Assembly (NCBI GenBank): GCA_949128115.1
Contig: OX421967.1
Coordinates: forward strand, 22,584,635-22,648,634
Source of the DNA: Anaspis maculata
Lineage: Eukaryota; Arthropoda; Insecta; Coleoptera; Scraptiidae
Direction of reading: 5' to 3'
Length of the DNA stretch: 64,000 nucleotides
Shown here: positions 35,301 through 46,389 of the stretch, in pieces
Layout: each line of letters begins with the position of its first letter
Position numbering within the stretch: the first letter of the stretch is position 1
Notes under the pieces: generated by a model
Database searches by the model: none
What the model was told of the DNA's origin: nothing
The model's input: the letters and a program-made list of their open reading frames with translations, nothing else
Translations under genes and position numbers: made by a program

Positions 35301-35630
35301 CAACTCTACAGATTGTTTATCGTTCAAACTCGGTGATAAGTAGAAACTTCCCACAATAATGGTAGCCTCTCTTATTGTAATTCTTAATATTAGCCAATTG
35401 ACATCTTGAGAGATCAGGTGTATATTCTCAGATTTACATAGCTCTTTGAAGATCAGTATCATAATACCTCCGCTCGCTCTGCCCAATGCCTTATCCTTGA
35501 TTGCCCCAGAATGAAAGCAATAATATTTATCAAAAAATGAAGGCAACTTGGGCGTTATCGAGGTCAAAAATGTTTCCGTTAAACAAATTATACTGAATTT
35601 ACATATATTTGTGACCTCACTTGTGTCCAT
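32313..35630 (-). CDS. LINE ORF2: AP endonuclease plus reverse transcriptase
   Basis: The 1105-codon frame is uninterrupted. Residues ~1-245 are the endonuclease: LTET near 20, GDFNARIG near 130, SVIDLVWAN near 210 and DSDHLP near 235, the last two supplying the catalytic Asp and His. The RT follows: YRSIALINHIAKL near 540, FVDFKRAFDSVNH near 611, RGVLQGDPLSPLLF, and the active site LLYADDLVML near 708. The C-terminus has a zinc-binding pattern CTICN...HILFFC near residue 1035. It nicks target DNA and primes reverse transcription there. The first ATG (35630) is too late. The endonuclease strand LLAWNCRG, with its catalytic Asn, lies just upstream in the same open frame, which extends back into ORF1 without an ATG. 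See the frameshift site at 35759-35765. Confidence 0.95.
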   Translation of the reverse strand: MDTSEVTNICKFSIICLTETFLTSITPKLPSFFDKYYCFHSGAIKDKALGRASGGIMILIFKELCKSENIHLISQDVNWLILRITIREATIIVGSFYLSPSLNDKQSVELVQDIVTDTYQMYPNDKFFVLGDFNARIGELNSFLLDEGEEEMFLDNFTRKRESLDKKTNPRGNKLVGAMEDMGFTVLNGRTISDQRGEFTCLGRAGGSVIDLVWANVNALNMINDFYIDGFTHDSDHLPCCLRLDFDNNVLTKNESTLPSVTRDIYKWETDKSVAYNNVSGQSYRVHNFSNENLEENACNLIEAVKEVSSFLNLKKSKRVGGLAKELKQSKPWFDKECLRCKKEVIKTFKKLKKNNFESKVFAEYNKTKKEYRNVVKQKKSQYHADITNGLNFVNTPRIFWETFSKLNNFKNDRRNSQIALSTWADFYRSFYHIGDYNNIIVLPQSNSIICTQHPLLDKEITILELNNSLMYLKSNKAAGQDGLSIEFYRNLSNDWIRYVLKLFNQVMASEKTPLSWSNVKMFHLHKKGDASKPENYRSIALINHIAKLFTNILKDRLILMVESENHLPENQAGFRKNRSCSDNIFVLSTIINNHIRLPKRKVFALFVDFKRAFDSVNHSVLWEKLHECGISTKIIRIIQSIYKNAQITLQDRLGNTDSIGITRGVLQGDPLSPLLFSLLLNEIEPFFQKRGSTGIALDGLTNILTLLYADDLVMLADSPQQLKNILKTLEEFCESLDLEVNTDKTKIVVFRKSNVYRSQEKFFYRSARIEVVNEYTYLGVKFFYNGLFRNTFEDRAQKSRISSSCISNLVNSKAINNIGTIFKLYYTVVVPTFTYAGAIWALRYVDEMERIQDNFIKNVFYLQRSTPGYILRAEFKLPKLSSLLIRYALNFLKRTLVLDDQRYPAIALKRLIDLDNTNGNVMKLNWFSQLKSVLYTNYNISFNIREINLDTIETIMETIDNQNRMCDWNRLLLSTFVPDFKHYIVGDPFKFGEDFYLFHSIPLALKKCMIQLRTCNSSYLKLYINGMNYKIQLSEKCTICNLQQDESIKHILFFCPMYQGLRHRLLRVNSDCETIFQKLTAANCRIIYNFLREAVRLRSFIVDE

Positions 35631-35746
35631 AGTAAAAAACTTCTTAAAACCTCTACAATTCCAAGCTAATAACTTAAATTTTCTTTCTTCACTTTTTCCT
35701 TCTTCTTTTCTTCCTCCCTCCTTCCCCCTCTTTGGCCTCGATTTTC

Positions 35747-35929
35747 TTAGTTTTCTCGGTTTTTTGGCTCCAATTGCATAGTGGTTTCATTCCAATGTAG
35801 CCATACATTTCCAATTTGAACTTTCTGGTAAGCGACACGTACATTTCTTGTTCCTTTTTGTCTTTCTTGTCGTGCAAATTTTCTTATCTCATATTGGATA
35901 AGTCGCTCTTTGTGGGTTTTAGTGGGAGC
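35747..35929 (-). pseudogene. LINE ORF1, C-terminal part (RRM-like end) beyond the foldback
   Basis: Reading down from 35929, the frame gives TKTHKERLIQYEIRKFAR, then NVRVAYQKVQIGNVWL, and ends KNREN with TAA at 35747-35749. The R-x-IQYEIRKFAR stretch resembles the C-terminal part of L1-type ORF1 proteins. It joins in frame with the N-terminal part at 37381-38033 once the foldback and one copy of its GC dinucleotide are removed, giving 278 codons including the stop. It is separated only by insertion and shows no stop of its own. Confidence 0.82.
35759..35765 (-). promoter_or_regulatory. Candidate -1 ribosomal frameshift site A AAA AAC
   Basis: In the ORF1 frame the codons read CCA AAA AAC CGA GAA AAC TAA. 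The heptamer A AAA AAC is in the X XXY YYZ register required for -1 slippage and lies 9 nt before the ORF1 stop. A -1 slip enters exactly the ORF2 frame, which is open from here through LLAWNCRG to the first ORF2 ATG 129 nt downstream, with no ATG in between. The heptamer class is known from retroviral gag-pro junctions. Its use here is inference, and I have not identified a downstream pseudoknot. Confidence 0.55.
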
Positions 35930-37380
35930 GGTACGCAAAAGCATACCGCATTTTGGAGTGCAGTAACGAGATTTTGCATGGGCATACTTTATACCAAGAC
36001 AAGCGATTTGACCCGCAGCACTCGATATTTTGTCCCTTAGGGGGCCAATGGGGGCCCTCCAAATTTTCAAGATGCAAGAACTTTCACATGACGATCATTG
36101 AGTATCGTCATGTATGTCATAAGTGAAGCTTACGGGTCTATTGAAAATGTTTTCATCAAATGTCGTCGTGTCCGATTCATTCTTCACATTTGAAAAAAAA
36201 ATTCTTTCGCAGAGGTCAAAAAAACTGTTTTTATTTTTTCTGCTGTGCAAGGAAACGATAAATTCATATGTTTTGTTGCGTTCCCAACTAAATCGCGTTC
36301 CGCAAGCCCAAATATGATGACAATTTTTTCGCAATATCATTTTCCCAAGAAGAGGTGACCTCTTCAGTACACTTTTTTCAACAGCATTTTTTTCAATGTT
36401 CCTAGTGGATAAGACTATCAATTTTCGCTGATATGAGAAGCTTGAACTCTTTTCTTAGTAATTTCCATGCAACATGGCTTCAAAACATACAAGAGAGCCC
36501 TAAAAAAAATTTTTTCTGCTGGGCCGTCAAATTTTTGGCATGTTGATTTTGTAGTAGGGGAGACGCGCAAATAAATAAGATCTAGTCTAGGCGAATAAGT
36601 TCTACCGGAAAATATACCTACTTACACCTAACGACTCTGCGTTATGTTGTACTGCAATAAAACACGTCATGGAAGAATATTTTCTGTTGAAACCAAATCG
36701 CCTGTGCCTGCAGCCTGGATTGAATACTGGTCTGCGTCTCTCCTACTATAAAATCAAAATATCGTAAGTTTGACGGCCCAGCAGAAAATTATTTTTTTTG
36801 GGCTCCCTTGGGCGTTTTAGAGTCATGTTGCTTCGCAACCACCAGGAAAAGAGTTCGAGGTCTCCATTCCTGCAAAAATTACGAGTGATATCCAGTGGGG
36901 ACATAGAAAGAAATGCTCTTGGAAAAGAGGTACTGAAGAGGTCACCACTTCCTTGAAAAATACCATTACAAGAAAAATTTCTTCATAATTAGGTTCAGGG
37001 AATGCGATTTAGTTGGGAACGCAACAGAGCATATGAATTTATCGTCTCCTTGCATAGAAGAAAAAATAAAAACAGTTTTTTTGACCTCTGCCGAAGAATT
37101 TTTTTTTCAAGTGTGAAGAATGAATCGGACACAACGACAATTGATGAGAATATTTTCAATAGACCTGTAAGCTTCACTTATGACATACATGACGATACTC
37201 AATGATCGTCATGTGAAAGTTCTTGCATCTTGAAAATTTGGAGGGCCCCCATTGGCCCCCTAAGGGACAAAATATCGAGTGCTGCGGGTCAAATCGCTTG
37301 TCTTGGTATAAAGTATGCCCATACCAAATCTCGTTACTGCACTCCAAAATGCAGTATCGATGTGTTTTTAGGTGTGTACC
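35930..37380. mobile_element. 1.45-kb foldback element inserted in LINE ORF1
   Basis: The whole element is nearly one palindrome. The outer arms (35930 to about 36640 and about 36680-37380) pair through blocks such as ATTTTGGAGTGCAGTAACGA, GGGGGCCAATGGGGG, GACGATCATTGAGTATCGTC, GGGCCGTCAAA and GGGAGACGC. Ends are GGTAC...GTACC, and only a GC dinucleotide is repeated outside. A few tens of bases at each tip differ between the arms. It contains no transposase frame. The two ~60-108-codon frames found in each arm are mirror copies of one another and not genes. Confidence 0.85.
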
Positions 37381-38033
37381 GCTTGCACTATTTGGGTATT
37401 CTCAATATAGATTTCTTTACTCCCAAGAGTTGATTTGGACTTCATGATTAACTGCTTACTGTCCCAGTCGCTAGCTTCCACGATGTATATGTTCTCTTCA
37501 TGGTTCAATTTAAAGGCGGACTTGAGCTGAGGCATAACGTTGAGCTCCTTATTGAGGAAGTTTGCGACTGCTAACTTCAGGTCGTTATCTGGGTTTCGGA
37601 TCGGACGGTCACTTTTAATAGTAAGCTTGTTCCTGTTTTCTCTTCTTTCTTGCTGTTCCATTCTTCTCTCCAGTTGTGTCAATCTGTCAACCATGTGCTG
37701 CTTGTCTTCTTCCCATTTCAAATCTCTTTCTCGGAGTTGGTTTTGGATACTGTCGAACTTTTCTTTGAACTGAACATTGTCCTGTTTGAGGACCTCCAAG
37801 TGTATCAGGATATGATCAAGTTTCTTGCTTAATTCCTCCATAGTGATGCTGCTTCCACTCTTTTCAATCTTGTCTTTTTGTTGAGCTCTATGAAGAGATT
37901 TGGCAGGTCGTGCTGGTCGTGTCTTCTTACTCACACCGGCAATCTGCGTTGGAGATACTTCTAAGGGTCGTTTACGGTCCTTGTATTTTTGATCGCTCCC
38001 GGTATCGTCAGAATATTCGGGTTCGCTTGACAT
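37381..38033 (-). pseudogene. LINE ORF1, N-terminal part (coiled coil)
   Basis: The frame starts MSSEPEYSDDTGSDQ, has a basic region (residues ~20-55), then a heptad-rich coiled coil (~65-140: MEELSKKLDHILIHLEVL to LTQLERRMEQQERREN), then the start of an RRM-like domain (NPDNDLKLAVANFL, STLGSKEIYIEN). L1-type ORF1 proteins have this order and act as RNA-binding trimers. After about 217 codons the reading runs into the foldback and stops three codons later. Its remainder is at 35747-35929. Confidence 0.85.
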
Positions 38034-38280
38034 GTGACGCTAGTAACTCTTATCTGCTTCCGTGCACTTTTGTAAACAAAGGCCTGGGCCCTGCGTTTCT
38101 TCGAATATCTTGCCGAATCTTCACACAACCGACCAGTCTGGCCTCCCGTCGACCGTTCATCATTCACCACACGCCAGAACACTGCTTTCCATCAATAATT
38201 ACGTTCAGGGACCGAAAAATTTCACGTTTCAATACGGACCACAATTTGACACATACATCAGGTTTCATGCGCAAAACCTC

Positions 38281-38294
38281 TCAATCACGAATTT
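38281..38294. repeat. LINE target-site duplication, 5' copy
   Basis: This is identical to 32085-32098. The following bases (CACGAATTTCACGAA...) form a short local tandem repeat of the target sequence, so the LINE inserted in a small CACGAATTT array. Confidence 0.9.
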
Positions 38295-41200
38295 CACGAA
38301 TTTCACGAAAAATCACGAATTTAGAACGATCTACGCCACCATAGTGCGACCTTCTCACGGTACCCTTTTGCAGCACGATGCGGACAAGCGTGTTGGTATA
38401 GGCATTCAGATGCTCCATTTCGAAAGTCGAACGTGAAGAAGTCGCACAACAACGATTCAACTGAACTTCAAGCATAACAAACTGCGAATGCAAAACTTTT
38501 GTAGGCAGATTCGTAAAATCTTCGACCAAGTAAAGAAATGGTACAAAAAAAACCTTATACATGTCTAGACGAGAAATTTTACAAACTTATTCTATTATTA
38601 TTATTACATACATTTTTTAGATGCCTTGAAAAAGTCTGAATTATAAAGACGAAACGTCGGCATTTTTAAAAAAATAGTTTCTTTTGAACGAAGTCCAAAA
38701 AACCCAAGAAAACAATCATCTTCAGTTATTATTTACTTGCTAAAACTGCCAATATTCTATAATTTATACGCACTGTCAGCTGTCAAGTGCCACTGCGCTG
38801 GGTAACCTATCTGTCAAAGCTTTTTTTTTCACCACCATGTTTTATTGCGTCCAGCGTCTCCTGGTGGCTGCTGGCTTTCACTAACAAAGTAAAAACAAGG
38901 AAAACGTACGAAAACTTGAGAAGTATAAAAACGAGACTCGAAGCTTGTCACGTGCCACGAAATACAGCTAGTACAGTATAAGTAAGATGGGGATACCTAA
39001 GTGTATCAAGTATTGTGTACCTACTCGATACAAACTAAAGTAATTAAATATCTGCTTTTTGTTTTCTAGCTAGACTCAAAGCCACTACTGCTGCTAAGAT
39101 TAATGGGTTTGTTTTCTCAAGAAATTAGCTGTCGTACAATTTTCGACTTGACGTTGTTAGATAGGTTGGATGCAGCTATGGTTTTATTTCCTTTCCAGTT
39201 CTTCTCTCTTTCAAGCCAATTTACTCGGACGATGCGCAATTGATTCGAGACTTGCAACTGGAAATATTGAGCAAGCTAACGGTTTATCTTGCTTTTAACC
39301 GTAAATATATTCAAGCAGGCATACTTACACTTACACTTGATACCTTCAGCAAACAAGAGTGTAATTATGAGTACTTTCTTATCCAACTTTTCCAAGTTCA
39401 AGCTTTACGATGAGGAACGCGCTGAAAATGAGAGCACTTATCTTTTCGCTCCCCATGTCTTGAGGGCATACCTCTAGAGCCAAAGTAAGGTGGATAAACA
39501 ATAAAAGCGGGAAAAACTCCGCTCACATAGTATCGCTAAAACCTTTTTTACGCCCGCCAAAGAGGATTTACCTGAATATTATGCATTTAGACGATATTTT
39601 ACTGAGACCGGGGTGCTGGAGGGAGGACAGGAAGGTGAGGGTGGAAAACAGGATGAGGAGGAGGAGAAGGAGGAAAACAGCAAGCAGAACGAAAAAGAGG
39701 ATGAGGAAACGAAAAGGTTTCCTCCAGCCCCGCCGCCACCAGCACCGGCGTGGTGTAACCTGCAAGTGACATCGTTCCGCACGGGGATTGAAAAAGTACG
39801 AATCGCGGGCGGAACGAGAAAGAGAGAGTGCGAAAAACTCTAGCACACGTTTTGTAACGGAACGCACCTTTTGTAAAACAATAATAGGAAAAACCGAGGC
39901 CAACGCAACGAACACTCTGGTGGAGAGAAGGCAGAATGGAAAAAAATCAGGCAGCATCAGTAGGTACAAGTTAGGTTGATGGCTTAAGCACAAGCAGGAG
40001 GAATTTCCAGAGAGGTAGAGGTGACACGGTGGTTGGGGAGCCGACGGAAGCCGGATGAGGAAGGGAAAGAGGGAAAGGGAAACGAGGCCACGGCTCCGAG
40101 AAATTTTTAATTGAATTACAACGTTTTAAACGTCTGGGAAATGACATATTTCAAACTGGATAGTTTCGTGTTTTCTCCAGAGATTGCGAGAGAGAACAGA
40201 GCCGGGGCGGGAAACAATGAGTTTCTGGAGGGACATAACAAATTGGATTTGTTTCGTCGTTCATCGTCGTGGATTTTCCAATGATTGGGGCACGTGATTA
40301 GGGCGCTACTGGGTTGATGCGGAGCAAATAAAGCACCAGGCATGTGTGTCTACTGCCAGAGCCCCGCATGCACTTGAGCAGCACGGTAATGTGATGGCCA
40401 AGGATACGGCTTCCCTCGGAGAATTGTGAAAATGTTATATAGGGCACTCAGTGACACTCAACAAGGCTTTGTCATTCGCTTGAGAAATCTAAAAAAAAAC
40501 CGGTTGTGTCACCCTGAAACTTTCCCGACTAGTATTTAGGAACCTATAGAAATTTTTGTTCGAAACGTCCCTTCAGGTGGGAAGTTGGAATTAGAGAGAA
40601 AGAGCGGGAATAATTTGCAGAGAATTAGAAATTTTGTCAGAAAAAATTGAATTTTCCGAGAAAACCTGAAATCTTTTCCAAAATCATCCTATTGTAAAAA
40701 TCGTCAATCAAGGCTTTACTTTAAGCTCCATCATTCAAGTCCGGTCTCGATAACCCAGGCTGGTTCTACATTTTCAACAGGGAAATTCCCGGGCAATTAA
40801 AAAAAAGTTGAAAAATGTTCAAGAACCAATTACCTCTTGTTTGAAACAAATAGTAAAAATCCGTTCACGGGATAAAAAGTTGGAAAATTTGCAGTTTTCC
40901 AGGGAGGAAAACCGTGGGTCCGATTTCGAAAATTTTCCCTTCAAAAATTAACTCAATCTTTTCTGATTGCTGAAATGGTTATTTCGTGAGGCTCACCGCA
41001 TGTCAAAGTTTGCACTGCAGTTTTTCAAAGTTCACGGAATGTGCAAATTTCATTTTGAAAAAATTACCGTCGAAAAGGCGGAGTTTTTCGAAAAAAGTCA
41101 ATCCCCAAGCAGAAATGATTTTTTGAGTGGAGTCCTGCATCAAGAGCGAGTCGTCCTGGTCAAAACCCGGGTGAGAGGCCCTCTCGGGTGGCAACGGCTA

Positions 41201-42290
41201 GAAGAAATCTTGAAAATTTATAACCCCCGACTGGACAATAGTGGAGGACTGTAACTGCAGATTCCAGCAGTAAGGAAACTTGGGCGATAACAAAAAAAAA
41301 AGAAACAAAAACTGCAAGCATTTGAACGAGTTTTGAGAGAGTCTTTCGGATTAGGAAATTGGTAGCATAGCTTTGGCTACAGTTAAATCAATAAATGCTG
41401 CTAATGCTTCAGCTGTTGATGCTGAAGAAAAGACAATCAAAACTCACGGAAGGAAACGTAAAGCTAGGACGTTGCCGACATGAGTGAGTTTATACGCAGC
41501 CAGAGGTCTTCTGCTTCTCGTAGCAACACAGTTTTTTCTCATGTCTGAGAGTTGATTCGTCGCTAAGTTAATCTCTATTTAAATTCCAAGAATAAATAAT
41601 AATAATAATAATAACTAGGTGGACCCGTGGACTACGCCCCATGCTTTTTCAGTAGCAGTTTTTTTTATAATAGGTAAAGCCGGTCGGTATGTTTCAAACG
41701 GCGGGTTATTTCGGACATGTATTACAATAAAAGTCAATTTTTCTGTCTCGGGGTCAACTCTTCACTTGGCTTTGTTGTTATGGGCTTGATTCCTGCAACA
41801 ATAGTTGTCATATTGAAAAATCCAGATTGAAAAGTCAGGCGAGAATAAAATACAGTGATATATGTCGAGAACAATCTGATACCAACTTTCCCCTATAGGC
41901 GCTCTGCATTTTTTGAATATCCCGCCCGTTTCAGCACCCTCATGCGGCAGTTGTGAACATTATATGTGTAAGGAAAATTCTCAGTATTGAAGTTGATGAA
42001 TTGTTGAAATTGACATTTGCAAGTGGTATGATTAATTCAAATGGCATTGTTGTTATGGAAACAAATAAAAAATCGTTACTTTTGGCGCTGAAGCAAATCC
42101 GCAGAGTGCCTATCAAGTATATTTTTGTTTGTATACCAACCCATGTACCTACCTAGAATATCATTGGGGATTGTGAAGAAAGGGTCAGGTCGACCAAAAA
42201 TACATACCTATTATAAAAATTGTTATTTAATAAAAAGTGAACGTGCACATTCGCTATTTCCAAAAATAAGACTGTAAACATTCCATTGCA
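38295..42290. other. About 4 kb with no recognisable gene
   Basis: An acidic/basic low-complexity stretch (39600-39720, GAGGAGGA-type) opens frames on both strands. An AAT microsatellite lies at 41591-41613. Frames at 39568-39993 and 40967-41254 carry no family motif. Confidence 0.35.
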
Positions 42291-42294
42291 CAAT

Positions 42295-43185
42295 GGCATT
42301 CATTCTTAATTTCCTGACTTTCCAATGATATCGTAGTCGAGATATCGATATCGTAGTACAATTTGGTAGAAATACTAAAAGTAATGTAGAAAATGGAATT
42401 CAATCGGTAGCCACCGCCACATGAACGGCCGCAGATGGAGCTGCGAAAACTTGAAACTGTGCTTGATTCAGTCATTGTTAAGGTGCAGCAAACCGTTTTG
42501 CTGTTTGAAAGTTCTTTGAAAGTTCCTAAAATATCTTGAAAATGAAATGCAGGAAATATTCACTAATTCATATTCTTTGTCTCATCGATTTAAAGGAAAT
42601 TCAGTCGGTATAGACAACATCTACACTTAGGTGAGTACGCTTGCTGTTTGAAATAAGTAATAAGACGGGCAACTCTTACTCTCTTACTCCTCCTCTTACC
42701 CATGGGTAGCCATCTGAATGGATTGTACTATATTTCACTTCCAACACCACTTTTTGTATGAAATGATACTAAGTTACAACACGATATCTAAAAAAATCTG
42801 TTAATAATGTTCAGATAAAAACTTTTGAGTTAGGTAGTGAATAAGGTATAAGTGAATATTTCCAAGATTTAGTTTCAAGAGACTTCAGGATCTTTGAGAT
42901 ATATTTCAAAAGGGTGCGTTGCATCTTGATAAAAGACTGAACTGAATGGAGCATGTTTTTTCACGTTTTCACAACTCCATCTGCCTCAATGCATGCAATA
43001 TAACTTTTCAATTATTTCCTCTGTATTACCCTGTATATTAGGTGTCAGCGGGGGCAGCGGTGGCTATACTTCCATTGATTTTACTTTTCGATATCCCTTT
43101 TTATTTCTACCAAATTCATATCACCATTGCACCATATCGTGGAAAATCATTGAATACTTGAGAAATCATCGTTGTGATAAATAGA
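42295..43185. repeat. Diverged inverted-repeat pair, possible old foldback
   Basis: ATTTGGTAGAAATA...TCAAT...GTAGCCACCGCC (42360-42420) is mirrored by GGCAGCGGTGGCTATAC...ATTGATTTTAC...TATTTCTACCAAAT (about 43055-43120, read in reverse). The arms are diverged and the ends cannot be fixed. Confidence 0.35.
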
Positions 43186-46017
43186 TACATGCAGTTCGGC
43201 GATCATGCTCTATGCATAGGCAAGTGATTAGGCATGGATCATGGACCGTTTCGTGATGTGTGTTGCTCTTGTACGTATGCTGAAAGCTCATGACCACTTG
43301 GCGTCGAGTTTCGTATAGAAATGATTTGGAATCAAAACTAACACAAAGAACCGCCCACAAAGCAGAGCAAATAATGCGTCAACATACAGTGACCCTAATA
43401 AACATGAAAAAGTAGCCGGCCAATTGGGTAATTAAATAGCTTAAAATCCTAGAGGCAAACGCTCACATGCTGTATACGTGCGAGCGCCAGGAGAGGAGAG
43501 GCCAGGAAGAGAACTTGATTGTGGTAGGGGTTTAGCACACTTCCAGTCCCATAAACCATATAAAACCGTGTAACGGATGCGAAGTATGATTCTAACACTT
43601 TACTAAACTGGACCACTGGTGGTCCGACCCAACGTCTGAAATACAGCTGATCTCGCATTTTCGTCGCACACACGGAACATCATAAATGCGGACGCTCGAA
43701 CGTTTGTGCATCGATGTCTCAAGAAGAGGAGTGGGGACGGCTTTTAATATATAGATTGTGTCCAGTTACAGTTGATTTTATTACAACTGCATAATTATTC
43801 CGCGAACCGCGCTAGCACCGAGCCACACGCGATATGTATGTACTGTGTAGTTAGTTGGTCGCCGCGGAACTTTCAGGAATTAACTAACTGCCGGCTTCAG
43901 TAACTACGTAACTCTACAAAGCTTTTCATATATTTCCTTTCCACTCGTTTCGTTGTGGTTTCCCAGTTACGATCGTTAAAATAAAAGAGTTGTTGATTTA
44001 GAATAGGAACTGGTCGGTGGAGTGAGAGTGGTACGAGAGCAAGAGCACTTCAACCTTGTTTCGAACATCTTTTTTTCCCAAGACGTATACCTAAGTGCCA
44101 TCCGATGCTTCAGTCAGACCACGCGGTCCGTAATTCCCACATCACAAACGAAACGTACGAAAGCCAAAAAAAAAAGAGACAAACTCTCGTTATTATTGCC
44201 GTAATGAGCTGAACAAACCACGAAGAGCTGATGCGCGTCGCGACATGAAAATGTTATTTTTACCCCAACCAGCCCAGAGCAGCTGCCACAGGAAATGCCT
44301 CCCCTTTTGCCCTCCTCACTCATCCTCCGCTAAATTCCATCTCGATGGAGTAAAAGACAGAACCGTGCGCTTTCGCGCACCAAGAACACGAGATAGGTAT
44401 AAATCGAATTACCCGAGACTTGCAATTAATTCAGTTCCTAGCCCACCGACAACTTGCTGGTTAGGCAAAATAACACCGGCTCGAGAAGATTAACAACAAA
44501 TCCACGTTTAGTTTTAATCAGCAAGTTTGCCCCCTTGAAAATCCCACCAGCTTTATTCCTCGATCCTTCCTCGCCCCGACGTCTCCCACACACCAACTTG
44601 CTCCGGAGTTGGTGCAGCAAATATTTGAGTTCATCTCTTGCGAATGCAGAATTCGATCTGAAAAGTCAATTAATTAACTGCCGAGCAAGCTGTGCCGACG
44701 CGGAACTTGGGATCTGAATGGAAAAATCCCAGCGCAGTTTCTCTTCATCGTTGTTGTACAATCGATGGGTGTCCGCGTGCGGTATTATTAAGACGGCGGT
44801 CCTGGAAGGATGATCCGGATTTCTCCGGACTCCATTACATCGCCCCTGTACACACCCCGGCCCAGAGTGCGGTTGCGGCGCTTTCGGCCACTTCCGCCGG
44901 AACTTCCCACGCTGCTTTTGTTTTATTCACCTCTAGCGCGCTTCTGCCATTGTTGCTTTCGTCGGGCTTCCCGCGGCCCCACCTACCTGTAACGGCCAAA
45001 TTACAAAGTCTATAAGCTGTCTCAGTTCCAAGCTGTAGTATCTATTATCTTTCATGTCTTTCCTTGGTCGTAAGGTTTATTCAAATCAGCTCAGACAAAC
45101 TCTAGTTGACACATACAATGAAAGCTCACGGTGGACGAAAGGGATGCGCCAGATTCAACGATGAGCTTTTCACTAGAGACGGATTCTTTTGAGATTTGTC
45201 AGTTGTGCAATTCATTGTCAAATCGGCCATTTTTATAGCCTTTGGGTGCTTTCGAGACCCTGTGCTATTTTGTCATTCCAACTTTGGTGAGTTCATTTTC
45301 TGTTTTCACGTTCGAGTTGGAGTTTTCGCTAATTGGCCGCTTGTTTCTTGTAGTTCACGTTTTTCCTGTTGTATCAATCTCCAGAATACGGTGGTAGCGT
45401 AGACACTCAGCGTTGCTGTATTAGGCTTTGTTTCGCTTGTGTCTGATTGTTCATCATGAGGTAAGTTCATGCCAACTGTATTGTGATACCTAATAATTTT
45501 TTTTATCCAATACCTGCAATGCATTTGGCTTTCCGAACTCGTAGAGGGATTTGGAAGCTGACGGAATAATCAAGCTGATCGGCGAAGCGTCTTGTCTCGA
45601 TCCGCAACCGTTCAACACGGAATTCAAAAAGAACTTCACGTCTCAACATCACCGTTAGATACACCTCGAAGCCCTTTGTCAAAGGTGAACAGCCAGATTC
45701 ATTTTCTGAAAATCGCTAATCGTATTTCTCTTTGTCAAAAATGGTTTTTTCTCTGGTCTCAGTTCTAGTAGACCTTCTTACCGTTTGATACTGTACGTAA
45801 AGTTGGTTGTACGTCGTGGTGCGATACCTACCACACAGACAATTCTTCGTGATGCCACATCTACCGTTCATACCATTCCTCGTGGATCGCAGGCGCAGTC
45901 TGGAAGCCGAGTTGACGGCGACGGAGTCTTCGAGAGAGCTCTTCGGCGCTACATGACGACTAACCTCGAGTTTCACCAACATTTCAAGAGCAAATTAAAT
46001 CTATCACGCTGATAGTT
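43186..46017. other. No recognisable gene
   Basis: A short hairpin GTGCGC/GCGCAC lies near 44370. The stretch 44200-45000 is relatively GC-rich with overlapping frames on both strands, none with a motif I know. It could contain promoter or first-exon DNA of a host gene, but nothing in the sequence proves it. Confidence 0.3.
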
Positions 46018-46264
46018 GTTACGCACCAGCCAATAGGATGGCCGGTTGCTTAGTTACTATGAGAGTGATCAAGTTATCGCGTTGATAAAAGTTTGGTGGA
46101 ACCCGAGGTAAGTGATTTAAATCAAGCTTTTGCTCTGATCTAGCGGCCGCCGTTTCGTCAAACCTGCTACAAAGCGAAACGTCCTTCAACAACCCCTAAC
46201 TCAGTGCAGTGGGATAGTTCCTTCGTTAGGTAGGTAGTCCTGGTCATTCCCGGCCTTCGGAACA
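46018..46264 (-). mobile_element. Candidate 3' LTR of a BEL/Pao element
   Basis: On the minus strand this 247-bp segment starts TGTTCCGAAGG and ends GGTGCGTAACA (TGTT/AACA termini). It lies directly downstream of the BEL/Pao integrase relic. An A-rich run (AAAAAAAACTA) immediately precedes it, as a polypurine tract would. There is no second copy in the window to prove it. Confidence 0.35.
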
Positions 46265-46389
46265 TAGTTTTTTTTAGACACGAAGCGTCTAATTACAGAA
46301 ATTACTGAATATCCTCTTTGCAAAAATATTCAAACTTGACAAAAAATTGCACACTGCGTTTCAATCGAACATTTCACTTCCGCACATTC

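Larger units (their letters stand above)
32099..38280 (-). mobile_element. Full-length APE-type non-LTR retrotransposon (LINE), minus strand
   Basis: On the minus strand the order is: 5' UTR (38280-38034), ORF1 (38033 to 35747, split by a foldback insertion), ORF2 (to 32313), 3' UTR, and a repeat tail of ATTTCA/TTTCAA type (32099-32146). A perfect 14-bp duplication (32085-32098 and 38281-38294) flanks it. Without the 1451-bp foldback (35930-37380) the LINE is about 4.73 kb. The exact duplication and intact ORF2 point to a fairly young insertion. ORF2 has an apurinic endonuclease and an RT but no RNase H that I can see. The clade is not assigned. Confidence 0.93.

Noticed and set aside
36095..37205. 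Mirror-image frames of 60-108 codons
   Set aside because: They are the two arms of the foldback at 35930-37380, read from opposite strands.
39568..39993. A 141-codon frame with poly-Leu/Phe
   Set aside because: It is the antisense of a GAGGAA-type low-complexity stretch.
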